Of a DNA stretch of 64,000 bases, positions 43,332 to 52,819 are shown piece by piece; the first letter of the stretch is position 1, and each line of letters starts with the position of its first letter. The notes under the pieces were generated by a model. The model did no database searches. It saw only the letters and a program-made list of their open reading frames with translations, and was not told the origin of the DNA. The DNA lies in assembly GCF_025643335.1 (NCBI RefSeq), contig NZ_CP092489.1, forward strand, positions 4,226,501 to 4,290,500. Direction: 5' to 3'. The DNA comes from Endozoicomonas sp. Mp262. GTDB lineage: Bacteria; Pseudomonadota; Gammaproteobacteria; Pseudomonadales; Endozoicomonadaceae. A program made the translations under genes and the position numbers.

Positions 43332-44654
43332 TTAATTAAAGGAATTATAGAACCTACCTTTTAGGCAGCCAGATAATAGCAAAATCACTAAAAATAAAAA
43401 AGTAACAATTATCAAATAGAAATCAAAAATAAAGCCAAACAAACCAGTAACACTCAAATCTTTATAATGCAGCAGACACCACACATAAAATCCAACCTTT
43501 AAAGAACTATCTGCCAGCAGTGAAAATAGATAATCTAAAATATATAAAAATACCCCAATAAAAAAAGAAAAAATAACTATTCCTAAAAAGCCAAAATTGG
43601 CATAAAGCTCGCCCCAAAATACTGTAGGCATTGTTCCTATTACACCACTATCAATATGATATGGATAAACCCAATTCATAACCTCAATTGTTAAATTATA
43701 TGGCTCATAGGGAAAAATCATTCCAGGGTTAGGAAAACTCTTTCCATAAAGATACTCATGCTCAGAAGGAAAATATTCCAGGTAATGGTATGCTGGCTGA
43801 ATAGATCCTGCAAAAGCTCTCGACATTACAGAAATAATAGAGTCAACAATATTAGAAGCGCCCATAAAGAACATATAGAATATTGCCAGAATTAAGATCA
43901 ACATGAAAGAAAGGGCAATAAGGTGCTTAATTGGATATTTAGAATCATATATTAGTATTATGTATACTAAAAACAATCCAATCAACAAATAAGCAAAAGG
44001 AGCCTTCTCAGTAGTCATGATAGCAATAAAACTGCTCAACAAAAAACTAAATAAAAAAGAAACTTTATACCTGTGATTTTTATTTATTACAAACAATGAA
44101 AATAATGAAAAAGTAACGATATTACCAAAATCACGCATTATAACTTTATACCAATGATAATTTTCAAAGCCGTTACTCATTAAACTTCTTGCCACTTGTG
44201 ACTTACTTAACCCTTCTTTAAAAGCTACAACTAAAGCCACATCATCAACCTTATTTAAATAAATAAAAAGAATAAAAAATACAAACACCAATGAAAATAC
44301 AAGCATTTTAAATTCACTAGTACCAAGCCGCATGCCTGAAAAAAAAACAAAAACTTTCCTATGGCTAATAACTTGCTTTGCAACCAACCCACCCAAATAC
44401 ACAAGAAATATTGTTACTATTGAGAAAGAATAGACCTTCAATATAATTTCTTTATTATCAACACCTGAATCTAGACGATATTGATCCCACCCCATGTACA
44501 AAGGTAGTATACCTAAATATGAGTACATAAATAGTGATAAAATAACAAACTGAAGAATTCGAACATTTAAAACAGAAAACCCTGTAACTTTCATTAAGAT
44601 TAACAAAGTTATGGGAAATAAAAAGAAAGCTGCTAAAAAAAGAAAATCAATCAC
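43332..44654 (-). CDS. wzy: O-antigen/oligosaccharide repeat-unit polymerase (Wzy-type)
   Basis: A 440-residue hydrophobic protein with about ten to twelve membrane helices and a larger extracytoplasmic loop near residues 265-330 (FAGSIQPAYHYLEYFPSEHEYLYGKSFPNPGM). Wzy proteins have little sequence conservation, so the call rests on topology, on the loop placement and on position beside wzx in the cluster. GTG start; it overlaps the deacetylase gene by 4 bases. Confidence 0.8.
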   Translation of the reverse strand: MIDFLFLAAFFLFPITLLILMKVTGFSVLNVRILQFVILSLFMYSYLGILPLYMGWDQYRLDSGVDNKEIILKVYSFSIVTIFLVYLGGLVAKQVISHRKVFVFFSGMRLGTSEFKMLVFSLVFVFFILFIYLNKVDDVALVVAFKEGLSKSQVARSLMSNGFENYHWYKVIMRDFGNIVTFSLFSLFVINKNHRYKVSFLFSFLLSSFIAIMTTEKAPFAYLLIGLFLVYIILIYDSKYPIKHLIALSFMLILILAIFYMFFMGASNIVDSIISVMSRAFAGSIQPAYHYLEYFPSEHEYLYGKSFPNPGMIFPYEPYNLTIEVMNWVYPYHIDSGVIGTMPTVFWGELYANFGFLGIVIFSFFIGVFLYILDYLFSLLADSSLKVGFYVWCLLHYKDLSVTGLFGFIFDFYLIIVTFLFLVILLLSGCLKGRFYNSFN

Positions 44655-46009
44655 AATAAAATCTGTTCAAATAAATCCTTCAACTTTTTATTATGAAGAT
44701 TAGAGTTATGCCATAATAAATTAAAATGCCCACTAACTTTCTTGCATTTATCCTTAAGCTGAGTAAGCTTCTTATTAGTTTCTTCTGATACTCCAAGACC
44801 TAAATACATATTATCCAATATCGTACACTCCATCACAATTAAAGGACGAATTCGCACGGATAGCCTTTTCTGCATCTCTGGATCAAATGCCAGGTATTCA
44901 TGACAAGTTCCACATCTAAAGCCTGGACGATCAGCATAACCTAGGGTTGAGTCGTAATCCATACCTGCCAAGTCCCAGGCACGCAAAGTTATAGGGTGTT
45001 GCCAGCGAAGATAATGCATTCTTCCACCCCACTTCTTTTGAAAAACACCTTCTTCCTTGCATATTTTTTTTAGATATTCAGCTTCTTTCTTAATTAACTC
45101 AGGTTTTTGGTAAGTTAAATAGCTTGGATGAAGTCCAATCTCATGACCTCGAGAATGAATATGACGTATTAAATTTCTAATTGCAGGATGGTCTATATGG
45201 TAATCACCATCATAATTTTCATGAGTTTTCCCACTAATAAAGTAAAAAGCACTTTGCAACCCATTTTTCTCTGATACATCCATTATCCATTCAAATGTAT
45301 TAAAAGAGTCAGCTCTATGCAGGCTATTATTTGTTAAAAGTTTATTATAAGGTGCTCTAATAAAAGATTTTAAATCATACTGTTTTAAAAGATAGGATGC
45401 CATTACACGATAAATAGCACGCCATGATTTAAATCCATGAAAACTTGGAGCATCTACATCATGGGAAATATTAATACAATATTCATGCTCTTTAAGCCTT
45501 AAACTAGGCCAAACACGCACTATAACCTGTCCTAATATATCAAGCCATTCATCTACAAGAGGCCTTTCGAGATAACCATTCTTGAAAGCATGCGAGGAGG
45601 TTGCAGGGAAACGATTATGATGATCAAGATCAGTACGATTAACTTCTTCCATTCGAGACAACATCCAGTACGTCAGACCAAGTATATCATAATGAATATA
45701 TGCTCCTTCTTTAGTAAACTCTATTAAAGGCATTTGTAAATTAATACTGGATGGAGCAGGTAAAAAATCACTTATAAGTGAATAATACTCATCGGCTGGA
45801 ATACGCCAAAACATACAAGGAAAGTCAGAACTAGATTTATGAAAAACCGGATCCAGGCAGTCAAAAGATACTAAAAGATTACTTCCCTTCAGACTTAAAA
45901 CAATAAGTTCACTCCCTTTATACGTCAAAGTGAATGAGTGCCCAAAACGATTTTCAATCAGCGATTCTAACCATCTCAATGCTTCAAAAGAAAATTTTCT
46001 TATGCTCAA
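44651..46009 (-). CDS. polysaccharide deacetylase-family protein with N-terminal DUF7033-like region
   Basis: A 452-residue protein. The NodB-like core starts with INISHDVDAPSFHGFK (Asp-Asp catalytic/metal pair), and GHEIGLHPSYLTY gives the H-x3/4-H metal site, followed by KWGGRMHYLRWQHP. The N-terminal 180 residues are the usual extra domain of this polysaccharide-cluster subgroup. It probably trims N-acetyl groups from a repeat-unit sugar, or acts as a non-standard member. It is cytoplasmic, since no signal peptide is present. It overlaps wzy by 4 bases. Confidence 0.84.
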   Translation of the reverse strand: MSIRKFSFEALRWLESLIENRFGHSFTLTYKGSELIVLSLKGSNLLVSFDCLDPVFHKSSSDFPCMFWRIPADEYYSLISDFLPAPSSINLQMPLIEFTKEGAYIHYDILGLTYWMLSRMEEVNRTDLDHHNRFPATSSHAFKNGYLERPLVDEWLDILGQVIVRVWPSLRLKEHEYCINISHDVDAPSFHGFKSWRAIYRVMASYLLKQYDLKSFIRAPYNKLLTNNSLHRADSFNTFEWIMDVSEKNGLQSAFYFISGKTHENYDGDYHIDHPAIRNLIRHIHSRGHEIGLHPSYLTYQKPELIKKEAEYLKKICKEEGVFQKKWGGRMHYLRWQHPITLRAWDLAGMDYDSTLGYADRPGFRCGTCHEYLAFDPEMQKRLSVRIRPLIVMECTILDNMYLGLGVSEETNKKLTQLKDKCKKVSGHFNLLWHNSNLHNKKLKDLFEQILL

Positions 46010-46015
46010 GATAAC

Positions 46016-46969
46016 TTAACCTTTGATAGAGCGTATAAATTTTAATGTTTTTGCAAGTCTGGATGGCGTATGACTTACATGATTATACGGAGTCTGAGTA
46101 GCTCCAAAAGCTCTAAAAAAACGCTCTACTTCCTCAATCATGGAACCTTCAAAGTCAAAACACTCAGTCACCTTAGAAGAATATTTTATTGCTTCCCACA
46201 TACATAAACTAGTAGCGCCACTATTGCGCAATTCAGGATCGCCTCCTCCCATCAAATAATAAGCACTATTAGAATCCCAAATTATATATACACCAGCATG
46301 TTGTCTTCCTTGTGAATCTTCGGCAATAAATATCTTACGTGCTTGTTTCTGAGATGCTGCTTTGTCAATTCTTTCAACAAAAGCCCTTGTATATGGAAGA
46401 CTCTTACCCTGACGAAGGAATACTTTTTCATTTAATTTTAAAAAGTCTGTAACACAAGCATCAGACCTTACGATCAATCCTTCTCTTTTTTCAGCCTTTC
46501 TAATATCTCTCCGTATATTTTCTCTAAATGACTGCCAAATAAGATCCAATTCATCAATATTTTTTAAACGATAAGTATATCGTGTGGTTTGCTCAAATCC
46601 TTTCCAATAAAAAGGAAGCCAGTTAGTAATATTCGGACTCCAATTCTGAGAGAAGCTAGCATAATCAGGTAGCTGGCAAATCAAAGCATTCATTAGAGCT
46701 TTTTCACGAGCTAGTTGTTTTGTATATTTAATATTTGTTGATCTTATCCACGGTCCTAAATTCTGAGTGAGTTGTGGTTGTGATAAAATATTAAACCCAT
46801 ATTTTTTTCTAAGAGTATAAGGTAATGTTGCTTCTATTTGGCCATTTTTACTAATTATTACCACATCCCATTGCTTTTCTGCTACTGCATCTAGCCACCA
46901 AGCTTGGGAAAATATAGGTATACTCGACTCTCTACCACATAGCTCCTTATATCTTTCTTGATTTCTCAT
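46016..46969 (-). CDS. GNAT/FemAB-like acyltransferase
   Basis: A 317-residue protein of the GNAT_6 (FemAB-related) group common in exopolysaccharide clusters. Landmarks are PIFSQAWWLDAVAEKQWDVV, LPYTLRKKYGFNIL, FRENIRRDIRKAEKREGLIV, GVYIIWDSNSAYYLMGGGDPELRNSGATSLCMWEAI and CFDFEGSMIEEVERFFRAFGA. It probably transfers an amino acid or acyl group to an amino sugar. It lies 6 bases before the deacetylase gene, in the same transcript. Confidence 0.86.
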   Translation of the reverse strand: MRNQERYKELCGRESSIPIFSQAWWLDAVAEKQWDVVIISKNGQIEATLPYTLRKKYGFNILSQPQLTQNLGPWIRSTNIKYTKQLAREKALMNALICQLPDYASFSQNWSPNITNWLPFYWKGFEQTTRYTYRLKNIDELDLIWQSFRENIRRDIRKAEKREGLIVRSDACVTDFLKLNEKVFLRQGKSLPYTRAFVERIDKAASQKQARKIFIAEDSQGRQHAGVYIIWDSNSAYYLMGGGDPELRNSGATSLCMWEAIKYSSKVTECFDFEGSMIEEVERFFRAFGATQTPYNHVSHTPSRLAKTLKFIRSIKG

Positions 46970-47001
46970 TTCTTAATTTCTTATCTTTATATTGATAATT
47001 C

Positions 47002-47955
47002 TTAAAACTCATATTTTGAAGATGCTTCTCTCAAAATTATTTGCCGCATCCTTTCTATGCTTCTGATATCATCTTTGACAAACTCTGGTAATTGCCCAAC
47101 TTTAGCATCAAATTTCAGCCAGCCTATAAGCTCATTTACTATATCATTAGATAAATGTGCAAAATTTAACTCTTTAAAATTATTGCTATATAGTATTTGA
47201 AGATCATCTTTTATCTGTCTCTCCAAATAAAAAACCTGAGCCATACACATATCAACCTCATCAAGCTGTAACAGATCACGATAATTCTTTGGCTTTATAC
47301 TCCACCATTCACCTGTAGCAATATTATTTTTCACTCTGGCATTTATAATAGAATTTACCGTAAATATAGAATCTCTTTTTATAAAAATAAATTTTGCATT
47401 AGGAAAAGCCCTTTTTAATAGCCTTAACCTCTGGCCGGCATTAAGATTTTTAAATACGATAGGCCTCATATGATAGTTAGATATAGCTAGAATCTCATCC
47501 CTGATTTCACTAACTACTTTCTCACATATATCATCCTCAGCAATAAAATGCTGATCTAATGGTAACCAGCGATACCAGAAATCACCACACTCACTCGGTG
47601 CATGCATACCATACTTGGTGGTCCGACCATGATCTGCCTTAAAATTATTATGCGGTTTAATTCCAAAAACTTTCCGGCTTAGCCAGATACCAAAGAACAA
47701 GTTTCTATAAAATCTATGCGCCAAATTATCTATATACAAAACATCTGCCACATTTGTTAATACTTGATAAAGAATAGTAGACCCTGTTCTTGGTGCCCCG
47801 ATGATAAAAACCGGTTGGTATTTAACTACCCCCTTGGAGTATTTTTTTATAAGTAATTTCTCAACCGGTCGAACTACTAAAAAAAACACTCTCAACAATA
47901 ATTCTATTATTTTTTCAATCAAGAAATCAATTTTAAAACACTTAACATTCATCAT
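47002..47955 (-). CDS. sulfotransferase (Sulfotransfer_3-like)
   Basis: The start is put at 47955 (ATGATG overlapping the wzx stop); the longer frame begins inside wzx. The product is about 317 residues. FIIGAPRTGSTILYQVL is the 5'-phosphosulfate loop (PAPS binding), and FPNAKFIFIKRDSIFTVNSI is the 3'-phosphate block with the Arg-Asp-Ser. A membrane-proximal hydrophobic helix lies at the N-terminus (ELLLRVFFLVV). It would sulfate a lipid-linked sugar, which suggests a sulfated surface polysaccharide. No PAPS synthesis genes are in the window. Confidence 0.85.
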   Translation of the reverse strand: MMNVKCFKIDFLIEKIIELLLRVFFLVVRPVEKLLIKKYSKGVVKYQPVFIIGAPRTGSTILYQVLTNVADVLYIDNLAHRFYRNLFFGIWLSRKVFGIKPHNNFKADHGRTTKYGMHAPSECGDFWYRWLPLDQHFIAEDDICEKVVSEIRDEILAISNYHMRPIVFKNLNAGQRLRLLKRAFPNAKFIFIKRDSIFTVNSIINARVKNNIATGEWWSIKPKNYRDLLQLDEVDMCMAQVFYLERQIKDDLQILYSNNFKELNFAHLSNDIVNELIGWLKFDAKVGQLPEFVKDDIRSIERMRQIILREASSKYEF

Positions 47956-49195
47956 TAATTGACTGATATATTGAAAAAAGAAAAGAAAAATAAAAAACAA
48001 TCTGGCAAATCACCAGCAATATTAATAACTTAAAAAATTCAAACTCCATCAAACCAGAAATCATATATACACCACTAACGATTAAAAGAAAAATTATATT
48101 AAATATAAGTCCTTTTTTATTCGCTCCAATAATGCTATTAGATACAGTTAATGGTGCAACAATAAACCTGATAAAAAATAATGGAACAAGAATTTTGCAA
48201 TACTCACCTGCAACAACCCAGTCTTCACCAAAAACAACTCTAAATAAATCTTCAGCTATAAAATATATAGCTGTAAATGGCAATACACTAATAAGTATTA
48301 ACTTTTTGAGGGTCTCTAAGAATATTTTTTTTATATTTCCAACTTTTTTACGCGATGAACTAGCCATTTCAAAGTACACTTGACTTATTGTTCCTCCAAT
48401 AATTGTCATGGGTACTTCAAGGACGCGTTGGACTAAAGAATACATCCCAAGAGTTGTCACATTATAAAATATTGAAATAAAAACTCCATGTAAATTAAGC
48501 GAAAGTGTATTTGCCAAGCCTGCGGCTAGCGAGTATTTCGGAAATTTACTATATTTTACTGAAACATATTTTAATTCACTAATTAAAATTCTGGTTTTTC
48601 TAACTGCCCCCTTAAACATTAAGCAAGCAAACATACTGGAAAAAACGTAACCTAATATTAATCCCGCCCCACCACCTTTTATCAGACCCACACCCAACTG
48701 AAAACTTGATAAAACGATAGATCTTATAATATTAGCTTGCGAAATTCTCTTATATTCTCTTAGCCTGGTATTCATATAATTTAATACATTAAACAAAGAA
48801 ATTATCCATATAGAAACAGGTGACAAATATAACCATGGAGCAATTTCTTTATTACCTAAAATTATTGCTATATCTTCACTGTAGAAGAAAACAACTACCA
48901 ACAGGATAATAGATAGAAATGATGATATCACCATTCCTAACACTGCAACAGTATATGCCTCATCTTCCTCCTCTGGCAGCATAATAGCCATCTCATACCG
49001 CGCATTAGCTACAGAAGCAAATATTGTGGTTATAGAAGCAAATAGTGCCAAAATCCCGAAATCTTCAGGTGTATAAATTCTTGTGAGAACAGGACTAATG
49101 GCGATAGGTATCATCTGGGCAATTGTTGTGCCCGTCATTAGCGTTAAAATATTTTTATTGAAAGAACTTAATGAATTAAGTCTATTTATTATCAT
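47942..49195 (-). CDS. wzx: Wzx-type oligosaccharide flippase
   Basis: A 417-residue polytopic membrane protein of the polysaccharide_synt/MOP family. It has the N-terminal signature TLMTGTTIAQMIPIAISPVLTRIYTPEDFGILALF and RYEMAIMLPEEEDEA, then ten to twelve helices. It flips the undecaprenyl-linked repeat unit to the periplasm for Wzy. It is downstream of a 740-base spacer with a decayed gene and overlaps the sulfotransferase gene. Confidence 0.92.
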   Translation of the reverse strand: MIINRLNSLSSFNKNILTLMTGTTIAQMIPIAISPVLTRIYTPEDFGILALFASITTIFASVANARYEMAIMLPEEEDEAYTVAVLGMVISSFLSIILLVVVFFYSEDIAIILGNKEIAPWLYLSPVSIWIISLFNVLNYMNTRLREYKRISQANIIRSIVLSSFQLGVGLIKGGGAGLILGYVFSSMFACLMFKGAVRKTRILISELKYVSVKYSKFPKYSLAAGLANTLSLNLHGVFISIFYNVTTLGMYSLVQRVLEVPMTIIGGTISQVYFEMASSSRKKVGNIKKIFLETLKKLILISVLPFTAIYFIAEDLFRVVFGEDWVVAGEYCKILVPLFFIRFIVAPLTVSNSIIGANKKGLIFNIIFLLIVSGVYMISGLMEFEFFKLLILLVICQIVFYFSFLFSIYQSINDEC

Positions 49196-49463
49196 TTCAC
49201 CAACTATTTTTTATACCACTATTTACTACTACACCGAAACCCTACAATCAATAAAGTTGCAACTCAACTATTTTTTATTTTTAGAGTACTGTCAGATAGT
49301 AACTTCTCTAATAATATAAATACTCTCTACTTCAAGTTACTACGATTGAGTTATTCGATAATATTTATCATTAATTTTATTTCATTATAAAAAACCAACA
49401 GCATTTCAACTAATGCCTTACTCGGAAAAAATAAAATACTCTTAATCATCTCCACTCAACAAA
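49196..49463. other. AT-rich spacer upstream of wzx
   Basis: Nothing supported here beyond a likely leader for wzx. Together with the decayed acyltransferase it makes up the 740-base gap between wzx and the aminotransferase gene. Confidence 0.4.
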
Positions 49464-49889
49464 TCAATCATTAATCGTTGGAAAAATATAGCCTTTAATC
49501 TTTTCTTTCATCAATTTTACATAATGCAAACTTCCTACCTCGTTTAAATGATGACCATTAAAATAGCTCATTTTTCCATTCAACCGGAACTTTCTTTTCA
49601 AGTTTATATAGTGTTATTATGCTGCCAGCAATAAACTCAGGGATTTTAGCATAAAGAGCATAATAACTTTCTTGAACATTCCCTCTAACGTGCAAATAGA
49701 ACTCTGTTATTACTAAAAAACCAATATCACTAGAGGTAAAAATAACTTAAACTTATCTAAAGGAAGCAACAACAATGCCAACAAATCCTCAGGCAACATT
49801 TTTGAATTATAGTGATAAATAATAGCCGCTAAAACACTAAGAGCTCTTAAGCCTTGAATATCATTACGGTATAAAGCATTCAAATACAT
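49464..49889 (-). pseudogene. decayed OafA-type acyltransferase/SGNH gene
   Basis: The minus strand keeps three recognisable pieces of an OafA-type acyltransferase. The start has YRNDIQGLRALSVLAAIIYHYNSK, matching the usual YRPEIDGLRALAVL…FH.NSKLLPGG. The middle has YALYAKIPEFIAGSIITLY, matching the RAWELLIGALLA region. The end has YFNGHHLNEVGSLHYVKL, the SGNH His block, followed by a stop. Large parts between are missing and frames differ. A normal family member has about 650 residues. The polysaccharide has therefore lost an O-acetylation step. Confidence 0.72.
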
Positions 49890-49936
49890 TCAATAATAAA
49901 ATTTAATGATAATTAAAATATATTTAATGTGAGTTT

Positions 49937-51031
49937 TTAAGTTATTAGGGAAATATCATTTAACAAGGTTTTGATTATTAAATTTTGACTCTCAAGCGTT
50001 ATACTAGGATAAAATGGCAGGCTAATAACACGACTTGCCAAATATTCACTCACAGGAAAAATACTGGCCATTTCTGCTACTGCTGGCTGGCGATTCAGTG
50101 GTATAGGATAGTGAATCACTGTTGGTAGACCTGCTTTTTGTAAGCTAAGCTGAAGCTCCTCTCTATTTTCCACTTGAATAGTATACTGTGCATAAACAGA
50201 GGTGCTATTATTTTCTATAAATGGTGTAATAATATTATTACACGATAGTAAGTTACTATAACGCTCCGCTGCGTTTGCCCTTTGTAAGATTTCCTGATCA
50301 AATATTTGCAATTTTGCTAATAATACTGCTGCTTGAATGGTATCCAGCCGACTATTTATACCAACCCTAACATGGTGATAGCGACGATCTTGTCCATGGC
50401 GTGCTATCTGCCTTAAAGCAATTGCTAGCCCTTCATCATTAGTAAAAATAGCCCCACCATCACCATAACAACCCAACGGTTTAGAAGGGAAAAAGCTGGT
50501 ACAACCAATGGTTGTTAGTCCGCAGGAACGTTTACCTTTATAGGTGGCTCCAAAACTTTGGGCCCCATCTTCAATCACCGGAATATTATATTTATTTGCA
50601 ATGGTATTGATCACATCAAAATCTGCACACTGCCCATAGAGGGAAACAGGAATAATTGCCTTAGTTCGCTCAGTAATGGCTTCTTCCAGCAGCGATGGGT
50701 CAAGATTATAACTTCTTCGATCAACATCAATATAAACAGGCTTTGCCCCTAGTAATGCAGTCGTTTCTGCTGTTGCAATATAGGAAAATGCTGGTGTAAT
50801 CACCTCATCACCAGGTTGAACACCCAGGGCCATCAAAGCAATCTGTAATGCATCCGTTCCATTGCCAACAGTGATGCAGTTTTTTACACCCACATAATCA
50901 GCTAGTTTTTCTTCTAGCTCGGCAACTTCGGGTCCAAGAATATATTTGCCATGCTCTAAAACAACTTTAATGCGCCGATCGATATCATCCTCAATCTGAT
51001 GATATTGAGACTTCAAATCAATAAATTGCAT
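49937..51031 (-). CDS. DegT/DnrJ/EryC1 aminotransferase (WbpE-like)
   Basis: A 364-residue PLP enzyme. It opens MQFIDLKSQYHQIEDDI. It has GNGTDALQIALMALGVQPGDEVITPAF, EDGAQSFGATYKGK, SFFPSKPLGCYGDGGAIFTN with the Schiff-base Lys, and GINSRLDTIQAAVL. It best fits WbpE, which aminates the 3-keto group of UDP-GlcNAc-3-ulosonic acid. The dehydrogenase and oxidoreductase that make that substrate are the next genes upstream in the operon, so the three steps are contiguous. Confidence 0.92.
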   Translation of the reverse strand: MQFIDLKSQYHQIEDDIDRRIKVVLEHGKYILGPEVAELEEKLADYVGVKNCITVGNGTDALQIALMALGVQPGDEVITPAFSYIATAETTALLGAKPVYIDVDRRSYNLDPSLLEEAITERTKAIIPVSLYGQCADFDVINTIANKYNIPVIEDGAQSFGATYKGKRSCGLTTIGCTSFFPSKPLGCYGDGGAIFTNDEGLAIALRQIARHGQDRRYHHVRVGINSRLDTIQAAVLLAKLQIFDQEILQRANAAERYSNLLSCNNIITPFIENNSTSVYAQYTIQVENREELQLSLQKAGLPTVIHYPIPLNRQPAVAEMASIFPVSEYLASRVISLPFYPSITLESQNLIIKTLLNDISLIT

Positions 51032-51053
51032 ATCAATTTACCCTGTTAAATCA

Positions 51054-51758
51054 TCATATTTCAAAGTTAACTACTTTTGTTTTCCAATTATGAAAATCTA
51101 ACATAACTTTTTCTTTCTCAATGATACAAAGACTACTATTTTTAAAGGGCCTATCAATTGGAGCACTAATAACCTCAGAACCATCCTTTATCTTTTCAAG
51201 AACACTCTTTAAGGCATCTATTTGAGTTTTATATATTTTTTCTTTAACTCCCCCTTCATCATCATTAATATTTATTTCAGTATCATAAAAAGATAAAATC
51301 CTGCCAGCATCAACCTTATGATCAATAAAATGAGCTGTCACTCCTGGCTTAACATTCCTCTTTATCATCCAGTAAAAAGAATCTAGTCCACTTGTAGCTG
51401 GTATCAAACCAGGATGAAAATTAATCACTCCTTTTTCAAAAATATCAATGATGTTTTTTTTTAATATTCTAGCACCAGAGATTATAGCTATACTTTTACA
51501 TTTGGCTTCTGACAGAAACTTTTTTATACCATCCACATTATCATGAGCTAATTTAATGTAATTAAATCGATACTCACTACAAATTCTTTCAGTTCCATTA
51601 TCAGCACATAAAACTTCTTCCCCACTTTCTAGATCAAGTTTTGGTGCTGCAACAACAGAAACATTAATAAAACCCTTCTTATATAAAATATTCAAAAAAT
51701 CAGTTGTTTTTCTATGATTAAAACTATAAGCAAAAACAGCTATTGGTATATTATTCAT
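51054..51758 (-). CDS. sugar N-formyltransferase-like protein (methionyl-tRNA formyltransferase fold)
   Basis: The start at 51758 is one base after the oxidoreductase stop; the longer frame lies inside that gene. The product is about 234 residues. Its catalytic core keeps the Asn-His-Asp set: INFHPGLIPATSG and then TAHFIDHKVDAGRIL. It lacks the C-terminal tRNA-binding domain, so a small molecule is the substrate. Located among the diamino-uronic acid genes, it could formylate the 3-amino group in place of the WbpD acetyltransferase, which is absent. Confidence 0.8.
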   Translation of the reverse strand: MNNIPIAVFAYSFNHRKTTDFLNILYKKGFINVSVVAAPKLDLESGEEVLCADNGTERICSEYRFNYIKLAHDNVDGIKKFLSEAKCKSIAIISGARILKKNIIDIFEKGVINFHPGLIPATSGLDSFYWMIKRNVKPGVTAHFIDHKVDAGRILSFYDTEININDDEGGVKEKIYKTQIDALKSVLEKIKDGSEVISAPIDRPFKNSSLCIIEKEKVMLDFHNWKTKVVNFEI

Positions 51759-51759
51759 T

Positions 51760-52809
51760 CTAATACACCAACGGTAAAGATACAGTTTTACTATCTCTAG
51801 CAGAATAATATGCAGCAATTAACAACTCAAGAGATTTCAACCCCTCTCTACCATCAGTTTCAGGCTCAGCTACTCCCCGCATTGTATCAATTACATTTTT
51901 GTAATAAAGTGGATGACCAAAACCGTATACAGAGGTTGTTTCATAGTTTGCAGATTCAACTTCAATATCATAAGCTGCTGGCTCAGAGAACTCCCACTTC
52001 TGAATTTCATTCACCGCTACTCCTCCAATACGGACTGTACCATTTTCTCCAAGAACTGTAATAGAACCTTCTAAGTTTTTAGAATATGTGCACATGGTAA
52101 CAGCCATTGATCCCAATGCACCATTTCTCCAACATACATTCATTACACCTGTATCTTCTACTTCTATATTTCTATTTGTAGATGTTATACATTGAATATC
52201 TGCAATAGGCCCTATCAACCAATCCATTAAGTCAACATAATGGCTGGCCTGATTCATAAAAGCACCACCATCAAACTCCCATGTTCCACACCATTTGGCA
52301 CGGTCATAATATTCCTGAGGCCGACACCAGAATACGTTAATATGAACCATATAAATCTTGCCAAAGCGATTTTCTGATATCGCTCTTTTCAGTAGTTGAA
52401 GTGTTTTATTTCTACGGTTTTGCTTTACAACAAATAGACGCACCCCAGCTTCATCACAAGCTTTTACCATTTGCAAACCATCATTCCATCGGGTTGCCAT
52501 AGGTTTTTCGCTCACTACATGAACCCCAGCTTTAGCTGCCTTAATCGCATGTTCAGAGTGTAACCCACTTGGTGTACACAGTACCACCACATCAAGCTGC
52601 TCATTTAGCAATAACTCATCTAAATTAAGATATCCCTTTACTTCATACTTGCTTGTCTTTTCTTCAAGTATTGAGGGTGCAATATCACAGACAGCAACCA
52701 GCTCTATATCTTTTTTATGCTTATGAATAGCTTCAAAATGTTTACTGGATATTCGACCACAGCCAATAATTGCCATGCGAATTTTCCGTTCATTTATTTT
52801 TTGAAACAT
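51760..52809 (-). CDS. Gfo/Idh/MocA oxidoreductase (WbpB-like)
   Basis: The start at 52809 is chosen for the GAGGG 6 bases upstream. The product is about 349 residues. NAD-binding MAIIGCGRISSKHFEAI comes first, then VSEKPMATRW with the catalytic Lys-Pro pair, KQNRRNKTLQ and the substrate-domain signature GGAFMNQASHYVDLMDWL. WbpB oxidises UDP-GlcNAcA at C-3 before amination. The gene follows the UDP-sugar dehydrogenase by 10 bases and precedes the formyltransferase by 1. Confidence 0.92.
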   Translation of the reverse strand: MFQKINERKIRMAIIGCGRISSKHFEAIHKHKKDIELVAVCDIAPSILEEKTSKYEVKGYLNLDELLLNEQLDVVVLCTPSGLHSEHAIKAAKAGVHVVSEKPMATRWNDGLQMVKACDEAGVRLFVVKQNRRNKTLQLLKRAISENRFGKIYMVHINVFWCRPQEYYDRAKWCGTWEFDGGAFMNQASHYVDLMDWLIGPIADIQCITSTNRNIEVEDTGVMNVCWRNGALGSMAVTMCTYSKNLEGSITVLGENGTVRIGGVAVNEIQKWEFSEPAAYDIEVESANYETTSVYGFGHPLYYKNVIDTMRGVAEPETDGREGLKSLELLIAAYYSARDSKTVSLPLVY

Positions 52810-52819
52810 CAGAAAACCC

